A stretch of DNA of 5,366 bases from Clostridiaceae bacterium (lineage in GTDB: Bacteria; Bacillota; Clostridia; Saccharofermentanales; DTU023). The notes under the pieces are model-generated. The model saw only the letters and a list, made by a program, of their open reading frames with translations, was not told the origin of the DNA and did not search any database. Positions 1 to 5,073 of the stretch are shown piece after piece; the first letter of the stretch is position 1; each line of letters begins with the position of its first letter. Made by a program: the position numbers and the translations under genes. The stretch is from NCBI GenBank assembly GCA_012800135.1, contig JAAZJV010000050.1:1-5366 (forward strand), given 5' to 3'.

Positions 1-105
1 CGTCCTATTGGCTGGGAACTGACAAAAGAAGACTGGCTTCGTCTTCGCGCTCCAAAAGTGAGAGTGAAGTTTCCCGACGATGAACTGCTGATTTTGGATA
101 ATTGA
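1..105 (+). CDS. C-terminal fragment of an unrecognised protein
   Basis: The frame is open from the first base of the window and ends with TGA at 103-105, leaving 34 residues of a protein whose start lies upstream. The visible tail begins RPIGWELTKEDWLRLR and ends ELLILDN; it is charged, has two tryptophans, and contains no membrane segment or cysteine. The codon pattern looks like real coding sequence, but I recognise no family, and 34 residues are too few to assign a function. The next gene on the same strand starts 245 bases later, with potential RNA hairpins between, so co-transcription is possible but not shown. No strong intrinsic terminator follows the stop codon. Confidence 0.6.
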   Translation, partial: RPIGWELTKEDWLRLRAPKVRVKFPDDELLILDN

Positions 106-201
106 GAAGAGGAACCATGACTTCAACTTCTTGTCCTGCTGCGAATTGTTAGATTATTGGAAAAGCGATTCCTTTGACGGCCAAGGGTTAAATGGTGCCA
201 G

Positions 202-304
202 AGAATATGTGCAAGTATTCTAAGGAAAGTGCTGAAAAAACCGGCAAGATTGCGAAAGGATAGACGAGAATACGTGCAAGTAAGCTGCAATAGACAAGTA
301 TTTT
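202..304 (+). promoter_or_regulatory. Possible structured leader with alternative hairpins
   Basis: A 17-nt direct repeat, GAGAATAYGTGCAAGTA, occurs at 201-217 and 266-282 with one mismatch. Its halves are complementary, so several stems compete. AGAATA (202-207) can pair with TATTCT (216-221). That same TATTCT, as part of 210-221, can instead pair with 267-278 (11 of 12 pairs), enclosing a small stem 230-234/242-246. The second copy (267-276) can also pair with 295-304, which runs into five Ts at 301-305. Mutually exclusive stems ahead of a gene resemble attenuators or riboswitch expression platforms. The pairing was worked out by hand and no known aptamer consensus, including the molybdenum cofactor RNA, was recognised. 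A function is only inferred. Confidence 0.3.
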
Positions 305-350
305 TGCCTTAGAACGGCGCGAGAACATACTTTTAAGGAGAAGCAAACGA

Positions 351-1367
351 ATGAAAAAACTGAACGTGGAAGATGCCATAGGCGAAACGATATGCCACGA
401 CGTCACCGCGATGCGTGAAGGGTTTAAGGGACCTCTCTTCAAACGAGGACATGTGATCCGGGAAGAGGACATACCTCGCCTCCTTGACGTCGGCAAACGC
501 ACGATTTTTGTGTGGGAAGAGCACGCCGGAGAAATCCACGAAGAGGATGCTGCGCTTCGTATGGCGGCGATGGCGCCGGTCGATCAAGCGCATTATACTG
601 AGCCTTCTGAAGGAAAAGTACAGCTCATTGCTGATGCGCGGGGCATGTTTCGCGTCGATACGAAACTCCTTTCGGAGCTCAACCGCATTGGCGATATCAC
701 GATTACGACGCTCCCCGACCATTATCCTGTTGAAAAAGGCATGCGACTCGTGTCGATGCGCATCGTTCCGCTCGTGACGAAAGAAAAACAGATTGTCGAA
801 GCCGAAACGCTATGCCGCAATCGAAAACTTTTTGATCTTCGTCCCTATCGTCCCATGAAAGTTGCTGCCGTCATCACCGGCTACGAGATTTACAGCGGCC
901 GTATCAAAGATCGATTTGAGCCGGTCATTCGCGCGAAGATGAAGAATTACCCGAGCGAGATCCTTGGCATCACCGTATGTGACGATGATCTCGACATGAT
1001 TGTCAACGCTGCGCAAAACTATATTGAACAGGGCGTTGACTTGTTATTTTTTACCGGAGGGATGTCGGTGGATCCGGATGATTTGACACCTGCTGCCATT
1101 CGCCGGCTCGGCGCGGACATCATCACACATGGCGTGCCGTCGCAACCGGGCAACATGACACTCATCGCCTACCGCGACGACGTCGCAATTATGGGCATAC
1201 CTGGCGCAGCCGTCAGTCTGCCTGTGACTATTTTTGACGTCCTGTTGCCGCAAATGTTTACCGGTGATCGCCTTACACATGAAGAACTCCTTAACCTCGG
1301 AGAAGGAGGGCTTTGCCAGCAATGCGAACGGTGCCATTTCCCGAACTGTACGTTCGGGCGTTATTAG
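351..1367 (+). CDS. Molybdopterin-binding (MoCF domain) protein with cysteine-rich tail
   Basis: This 338-residue cytoplasmic protein carries a MoeA/MogA-type molybdopterin-binding fold at about 169-305. It shows TGYEIYSGRIKDRFEPVI at 176-193, the signature FTGGMSVDPDDLTPAAIR at 234-251, GVPSQPGNM at 261-269 and GIPGAAV at 282-288. Residues 1-165 do not show recognisable MoeA N-terminal domains, so it is not canonical MoeA. The last 17 residues contain C322, C325, C328 and C333 (CX2CX2CX4C), which could bind a metal or an iron-sulfur cluster. Proteins of this layout occur in anaerobic Bacillota, often near molybdenum enzymes; the exact reaction is unknown to me. A role in handling or sensing molybdopterin is inference. 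The ATG at 351 is supported by AAGGAG at 335-340, ten bases upstream. The 34 bp spanning the end of the gene are duplicated downstream. Confidence 0.93.
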   Translation: MKKLNVEDAIGETICHDVTAMREGFKGPLFKRGHVIREEDIPRLLDVGKRTIFVWEEHAGEIHEEDAALRMAAMAPVDQAHYTEPSEGKVQLIADARGMFRVDTKLLSELNRIGDITITTLPDHYPVEKGMRLVSMRIVPLVTKEKQIVEAETLCRNRKLFDLRPYRPMKVAAVITGYEIYSGRIKDRFEPVIRAKMKNYPSEILGITVCDDDLDMIVNAAQNYIEQGVDLLFFTGGMSVDPDDLTPAAIRRLGADIITHGVPSQPGNMTLIAYRDDVAIMGIPGAAVSLPVTIFDVLLPQMFTGDRLTHEELLNLGEGGLCQQCERCHFPNCTFGRY

Positions 1368-1401
1368 CCACTTTTCGAACTGTACGTTCAGCCGTTATTA
1401 G
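1334..1401 (+). repeat. 34-bp tandem duplication across the stop codon
   Basis: Unit 1 (1334-1367) covers the last 11 codons plus the TAG stop of the MoCF gene. Unit 2 (1368-1401) follows without a gap and matches at 29 of 34 positions, sharing the cores CGAACTGTACGTTC and CGTTATTAG. Because 34 is not a multiple of three and unit 1 keeps the stop, unit 2 is not translated as an extension. Unit 1 contains a perfect 7-bp stem, CCCGAAC (1340-1346) with GTTCGGG (1352-1358), around a 5-nt loop. In unit 2 the mismatches shorten this stem to about four pairs. No T-run follows either copy, so neither looks like a standard intrinsic terminator. Confidence 0.9.
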
Positions 1402-1668
1402 GATAGATATCATTGAATGGCATTATGAGAACATGATTGCAGCATGAACGCTTGATGCCATCTCCAGAATAAAAAGAGATTATCGCAGATTATCGCTCGC
1501 GTTAAAGAGAAAATAATGCATGGCAGGATCAGACGGGCAAACGTCGCGAAAGTTGTACTCCTTCCAAAAGGGTGCACTCGCGATTTTGGACAGGCAGAAA
1601 GCTGCCGAAAACCGAACGATTACTTTCAGTGAACGGTTGCGACTGATAGCTTTAAGCAGGGGAAGACG
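1402..1668. other. Non-coding convergent intergenic region with several hairpins
   Basis: I find no convincing gene here on either strand. Visible structures are a 9-pair stem 1417-1425/1453-1461 (one T-G pair), enclosing a CATG/CATG stem at 1432-1435/1443-1446; a tandem pair of AGATTATCGC at 1477-1486 and 1487-1496; a terminator-like hairpin at 1544-1583; a GGCAG-AAAG-CTGCC hairpin at 1593-1606; and a stem AACCG/CGGTT at 1610-1614/1634-1638 with an inner stem 1620-1624/1628-1632. Convergent genes end on both sides, so 3' end formation for both transcripts is the likely use. An open frame at 1516-1632 (38 codons, weak ribosome site) overlaps the hairpins and looks spurious. Confidence 0.6.
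1544..1587 (+). terminator. Candidate intrinsic terminator of the MoCF gene
   Basis: Two copies of the self-complementary TCGCGA (1544-1549 and 1578-1583) form the base of a stem. Above it, TGTA/TGCA (1554-1557/1573-1576) and TCCTT/AAGGG (1559-1563/1568-1572) continue the helix, with one bulged C and a CCAA loop. Four Ts follow at 1584-1587. The T-run is short and the site lies 177 bases past the stop codon, so the call is moderate. Confidence 0.4.
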
Positions 1669-2661
1669 TTAACGAAGGCTGATTCCCAGAGCCTCTTCCA
1701 GTTCCGGCAGACGACCCCGATTATTGTTGAGCTGGTTACACGCCTGAAAGAGCTGTGGACCGGGTGCTGTATTGGCTTCTATGATCAGCGGGCCTTCTTC
1801 GGTAACGGCGACATCCCAGCCAATCCAATGGCTCGCGCAACGCTCTGCCGCCTCAAGACATAGATCGACCGACTCCTTGAAAAAGGGGAACTTGAAACCT
1901 TTGAATACAAATCCTGTCAACGGATTCTCCGGAAAGATTTGCGCCTCCGGATAATAAGTGAAGTAATCGTAAATCACCGTTCCGTCTGTATCCAGCAATG
2001 TGTACGCGCCGCCTTGCGAAGCGTTGTCGAGCGTGCCTCCAGTGACAGAAATGCGCGAAACGTTGAACGGAACGCTGAGAGTGCCGTCGACGTGTCGGGC
2101 GGTGAACACCCGTAATGTATTGACGGAACTTTCCGACAGTTTTGAGACTTCAGGATGCTGTTTAATAGGTTCTTCAACGATCTCGCGGCCTATTTCGCGA
2201 AGATGGAGATACAATGCTTCGTCCGACAAATCACCAAAATCGCTCCTACATTTCTTCGACACGTCATCTCCTCCCGTGCCGCGAGGCGCCTTTATGAAGA
2301 AGCTGTCGTGTTTCTCTAAAAAAGACGAGAATGCAGAAAGCGTGTCGACGCGAAGATCGAGAGCGTCGATGTGACGAAAGTCACTGAAATGCCGAATGAA
2401 GGAGCCTTTGTCTCCAAAGAAGGCCATCTCTTCTTTTGATACGCCTCGCTTCTCCGTAATGATCGGGTAATGGCGATACACACAAACAAAAGATTCGCGG
2501 TATTCTCGACTGCGGTTCTCGGCAAAGTTATAAGCAAAGTACTCGACGTAGTTATACTTTTCTACGTAACAGATCGCAAGATCAATGAGCAACGAAAGAT
2601 AGGGGCGCTTGGACTTGCGACGTGCCTGTTTTATTAGGGGGATGAGTTTATTCCAGTTCAT
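1669..2661 (-). CDS. Sugar-transfer-associated-type ATP-grasp protein
   Basis: This 330-residue protein resembles the ATP-grasp family named for association with sugar transfer (Pfam ATPgrasp_ST). Such enzymes activate a carboxylate with ATP and join it to an amine or similar acceptor; the substrate here cannot be read from the sequence. Visible landmarks are FGDKGSF (82-88), the nucleotide-binding stretch FIKAPRGTGGDDV (122-134), EEPIKQHPEV (163-172), SVNTLRVFT (179-187), and the metal-binding end GWDVAVTEEGPLIIEANTAPG split at 281-290 and 291-301, with E295 and N297 as probable magnesium ligands. Length fits a complete family member; there is no signal peptide or clear membrane helix. The ATG at 2661 is supported by GAGAGGA ending nine bases upstream. 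It is a single gene on its strand, convergent with the MoCF gene and divergent from the MogA-MOSC gene, with no glycosyltransferase alongside. Confidence 0.88.
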   Translation of the reverse strand: MNWNKLIPLIKQARRKSKRPYLSLLIDLAICYVEKYNYVEYFAYNFAENRSREYRESFVCVYRHYPIITEKRGVSKEEMAFFGDKGSFIRHFSDFRHIDALDLRVDTLSAFSSFLEKHDSFFIKAPRGTGGDDVSKKCRSDFGDLSDEALYLHLREIGREIVEEPIKQHPEVSKLSESSVNTLRVFTARHVDGTLSVPFNVSRISVTGGTLDNASQGGAYTLLDTDGTVIYDYFTYYPEAQIFPENPLTGFVFKGFKFPFFKESVDLCLEAAERCASHWIGWDVAVTEEGPLIIEANTAPGPQLFQACNQLNNNRGRLPELEEALGISLR

Positions 2662-2787
2662 TGATGGTGATCCTCTCTTTGAAAGAAGATTTTATCACAG
2701 ATATGGTACATTGTTTTTTGAGCGACACGAATGAAAAATGCAGTGTTGTTTCGTACAAAAGATTTTTGTTTTTTAAGCACATGCGTG

Positions 2788-2794
2788 AAGGGAG
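2788..2794 (+). promoter_or_regulatory. Ribosome binding site fixing the MogA-MOSC start
   Basis: AAGGGAG at 2788-2794 sits five bases before the ATG at 2800. An earlier in-frame ATG at 2731 has no comparable site and would add 23 residues with no counterpart in the MogA fold, so 2800 is the better start. No convincing -35/-10 pair was found for either divergent gene in 2662-2787. Confidence 0.75.
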
Positions 2795-2799
2795 CTGTC

Positions 2800-3843
2800 A
2801 TGAAAGACTGCAATTGTAAGCATGATAAAAACGAAGAAGATGCCGCAACGGTGCATAATCAGGATCGAACAGACCGCGTAGGCGCATCAGGCTACACCGC
2901 TGCCGTGATTACTGTCAGCGATAAGGCAGCGCGCGGCGAACGCGAGGATACGAGCGGACCGGCAGTATCGCGTATCCTCTCTGAGAACGGCTGGAACGTG
3001 ATTTATGAAAGCATTGTGCCCGACGATGCGGACCGTATTTGCAAAGAGTTGACTGATTGTGCAGACAAACTCGGCGCCGCGTTGATTCTGACGAGCGGCG
3101 GCACCGGGTTTTCTCCGCGCGATGTTACTCCGGAGGCGACGATGGCTGTTGTTGAGCGTGTGGTGCCCGGTATTCCGGAAGCGATGCGCGCCGCCAGCAT
3201 GAAAATAACGCCGCATGGCTGTCTCTCGCGCGTTGTAGCAGGTATCAGAAAGGCGTCCCTGATCGTTAATCTTCCCGGAAGCGAGAAGGCCGCTCGAGAA
3301 AATCTTATGTCCGTTATCCGGCCGATCCGTCATGGGGTAGACATGTTGCGCTCCGACGGCTCCGCTGATTGCGGTGCGCCGACGGCACGGATCATTGCCG
3401 TATGTATCAGCGAGAAGAAGGGAGAACAAAAACACGCTGTCGATGAAGTGTCTTTGGTTGTAGAACACGGCATTGAAGGTGACGCGCACGCCGGCAAATG
3501 GCACCGACAGGTCAGCCTTCTCGGCGAAGAAAGTGTCGCAAAACTTCAAGAGCGTATCGATTTTAAACTAAAGCCGGGTGATTTTGCTGAAAACATACTC
3601 ACTCGCGGACTCGTGCTCTATGAACTTCCCGTCGGAACACGTCTGATGGTTGGAAGTGCGCTCTGCGAAGTGACCCAGATCGGCAAAGCGTGTCATGAAG
3701 ACTGTGCGATCCGCAAAGCGGCAGGTGATTGTGTTATGCCGCGCGAGGGCATATTCGTCAAGGTCTTGAAGGACGGTAAAGCTCGTGCGGGCGACAGCGT
3801 TCGCATCGTATCAAGACCTACGGAACACACTTCTCTTTTTTGA
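2800..3843 (+). CDS. MogA-MOSC fusion, molybdenum cofactor biosynthesis
   Basis: This 347-residue protein joins two cofactor domains. Residues about 31-182 are a MogA/MoaB domain, which in characterised relatives adenylylates molybdopterin to prepare it for metal insertion. It shows VSDKAARGEREDTSG, then SGGTGFSPRD (99-108) leading into VTPEAT, and LPGSEKAAREN (158-168). Residues about 196-337 are a MOSC domain, related to the sulfur-carrying C-terminus of molybdenum cofactor sulfurase. It shows GIEGDAHAGKWHRQVSLL (224-241), GDFAENI (260-266) and GKACHEDC followed by GDCVMPREGIF, with cysteines at 298, 302 and 311. The first 30 residues are polar and contain C-x-C-x-H. The protein is predicted cytoplasmic. 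MogA-MOSC fusions are known in anaerobic bacteria. Coupling of adenylylation with delivery or modification of the finished cofactor is inference. The gene is transcribed alone, divergent from the ATP-grasp gene. Confidence 0.94.
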   Translation: MKDCNCKHDKNEEDAATVHNQDRTDRVGASGYTAAVITVSDKAARGEREDTSGPAVSRILSENGWNVIYESIVPDDADRICKELTDCADKLGAALILTSGGTGFSPRDVTPEATMAVVERVVPGIPEAMRAASMKITPHGCLSRVVAGIRKASLIVNLPGSEKAARENLMSVIRPIRHGVDMLRSDGSADCGAPTARIIAVCISEKKGEQKHAVDEVSLVVEHGIEGDAHAGKWHRQVSLLGEESVAKLQERIDFKLKPGDFAENILTRGLVLYELPVGTRLMVGSALCEVTQIGKACHEDCAIRKAAGDCVMPREGIFVKVLKDGKARAGDSVRIVSRPTEHTSLF

Positions 3844-4114
3844 CAAGCAATACGATCGACAGAAGACATTTTTATTTTGATCAGCAAGACGACGTTTGAC
3901 CGGCAGTGATTGCTTTTCTCGGTTGATCTGGGAACAGACATTTGTCGGTGTCGTCTATTTTTGATCGATTAACGAGACGACTCATTAGCGGATGTTTGTG
4001 TTTTGCCGATCACAAGGGTATTGTTGCGACTTTGTGAAGCTCCTCCTCTTCAATAGTCAATGACATCACGACCATTTCTGCGACTTAGTGAAGCACTCTT
4101 TTTTTGATCAGCAA
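3833..4114 (+). repeat. Degenerate T-rich repeats in a convergent gap
   Basis: The non-coding gap between the MogA-MOSC and phosphodiesterase genes holds several related short repeats. CTC-T6-GACAAGCAA at 3833-3850 spans the MogA-MOSC stop codon; CTC-T7-GATCAGCAA recurs at 4096-4114. TTTTGATCAGCAA occurs exactly at 3875-3887 and 4102-4114. A looser relative, TATTTTTGATC with AGACGAC nearby, is at 3956-3981 and matches the AGACGAC after the 3875 copy. TGCGACTTWGTGAAGC is repeated at 4025-4040 and 4079-4094 with one mismatch. GTCGTCT (3950-3956) can pair with AGACGAC (3975-3981), and TCACAA (4010-4015) with TTGTGA (4032-4037). The seven Ts at 4099-4105 follow a weak 4-bp hairpin and may help end transcription from the + strand. 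No gene was found here. Confidence 0.65.
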
Positions 4115-4123
4115 ATGAACTGT

Positions 4124-4879
4124 TCAGCTGGACGAATTGCTGAGGATTGCCCGTGCTTGTGCCGGGTTATTCACGATGATTGCCGTGGCTTTTTGACGGG
4201 AGGCGGTACGGTACTGCCGTTCGGTTGTTGCCGTCCAGTAGCGTACGGCAAACCCGCGGCGCAGGAGTGTTCGAGTGAAACCCGGACGATAAACATTATA
4301 AATGTGCGGATGAATGGCGTCGATGTTGTGTTCTTCCGCACATTGGAGATCAACACGTGTAGGCCTTTTTGCTAGAAAGCCGCAACGTAAATCCGGCGCC
4401 AGTTTTTTCATGTAGATGACGCTCTCGAGAGAAAAAGAAGATACGATGATGCGGTGACGCATCTTGCGGGCATCGATTAAGCGCAAAACATCTTCTTCGA
4501 GACCCGGTATCGGGACAGCGCTATTTTTAAGTTCGATATTAACGTCAAGTGTTGTCGTCAAAATCCAATTCAGCACTTCATCCAAGGCAGGCACTTGTTG
4601 CGGTTCATGCTCAGGAGAATACGCCGCAATGTTTAAAGCACGAAGTTCATCCAACGTCAGATCTTTTACCCATAGCGGTTGGCCGGATAGGCGCTCAAGA
4701 TTTTCGTCATGCACGACGACTACTTTTCCGTCGCGTGTACGCTGAACATCAAGCTCAATTCCGTCAGCTCCTGCTTTTTCAGACTCGTAAAACGCTAACA
4801 TCGTATTTTCAGGATAGACGTCGGATGCGCCGCGGTGCGCAAAGATTTTGATCGCGCAAGAATCCTTGTGCTGTGTCAT
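4124..4879 (-). CDS. Glycerophosphodiester phosphodiesterase (GDPD family)
   Basis: This 251-residue enzyme belongs to the GDPD family, which hydrolyses glycerophosphodiesters to glycerol 3-phosphate and an alcohol. Seen in order: AHRGASDVYPENT (14-26), with the catalytic His-Arg at 15-16 and a metal-binding Glu at 25; GADGIELDVQ (37-46), with E42 and D44; VVVVHDE (53-59), with the second catalytic histidine at 57; NIELK (114-118); and a closing AIIVNNPAQA (233-242). All key residues are present, and the length matches the small cytoplasmic bacterial type. No signal peptide is visible. The ATG at 4879 is chosen because GGAG lies nine bases upstream; the TTG at 4909 is in frame, but the extra ten residues precede the conserved fold. 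The upstream transporter ends in a terminator, so this gene probably has its own promoter, which I could not identify with confidence. Known roles are phospholipid turnover and phosphate or carbon scavenging. Confidence 0.95.
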   Translation of the reverse strand: MTQHKDSCAIKIFAHRGASDVYPENTMLAFYESEKAGADGIELDVQRTRDGKVVVVHDENLERLSGQPLWVKDLTLDELRALNIAAYSPEHEPQQVPALDEVLNWILTTTLDVNIELKNSAVPIPGLEEDVLRLIDARKMRHRIIVSSFSLESVIYMKKLAPDLRCGFLAKRPTRVDLQCAEEHNIDAIHPHIYNVYRPGFTRTLLRRGFAVRYWTATTERQYRTASRQKATAIIVNNPAQARAILSNSSS

Positions 4880-4983
4880 AGCGATGCTCTCCAAGCAAAC
4901 CCGGCGCAAGCTTTCAAAGATAAATTCCGGCGCCGCGTCATAGCAAAAATCTCAGCGCGATAAGGAAACACTAGGAAACGCTT

Positions 4984-5032
4984 AAAAGTGGAGAGAGTCC
5001 GATGTTGTGTTATGGCAGGACTCTCCTCTTTT
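4984..5032 (-). terminator. Intrinsic terminator after the MFS transporter gene
   Basis: A perfect 8-bp stem, GAGAGTCC (4993-5000) with GGACTCTC (5018-5025), encloses a 17-nt loop. AAAAG (4984-4988) and CTTTT (5028-5032) flank it and can add pairs beyond a small internal mismatch. Read on the minus strand, the stem is followed by CACTTTT. It lies about 45 bases past the transporter stop and before the phosphodiesterase start. The outer arms also give a T-run on the + strand, but no + strand gene ends nearby. Confidence 0.7.
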
Positions 5033-5073
5033 ATGATATCCTTCAATGCTTTTCCCATATTTCAAGAGGCATT

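Noticed and set aside
150..152. In-frame TAG in the first mini-ORF as a pyrrolysine or recoded codon
   Set aside because: Several more in-frame stops follow, the peptide is not recognisable, and TAG is used as the normal stop of the MoCF gene.
304..331. TTGCCT (304-309) and CATACT (326-331) as a promoter for the MoCF gene
   Set aside because: Spacing of 16 is acceptable, but transcription would begin within or after the AAGGAG ribosome site at 335-340, and both hexamers match the consensus at only four positions.
106..350. Molybdenum cofactor riboswitch (Moco RNA) ahead of the MoCF gene
   Set aside because: The context is suggestive, but I cannot match the aptamer's conserved segments in the sequence; only generic alternative stems are visible.
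1342..1356. CGAACTGTACGTTCG resembling a Gram-positive LexA (SOS) box
   Set aside because: The GAAC and GTTC halves are five bases apart; the SOS box needs four. It also sits inside a gene end rather than a promoter.
1516..1632. 38-codon ORF on the + strand
   Set aside because: The ribosome site is weak, the sequence overlaps several hairpins including a terminator candidate, and the peptide resembles nothing I know.
2755..2774. ACAAAA-GAT-TTTTGT hairpin followed by five Ts before the MogA-MOSC gene
   Set aside because: The stem has only two G-C pairs among six and no gene ends upstream on this strand, so it is unlikely to terminate transcription.
2887..3549. 220-codon open frame on the minus strand
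   Set aside because: It lies wholly antisense to the well-supported MogA-MOSC gene, has no family resemblance, and is explained by the coding bias of the sense strand.
4876..5058. 60-codon minus-strand frame between transporter and phosphodiesterase
   Set aside because: It contains the intrinsic terminator at 4984-5032 and has no recognisable protein features.
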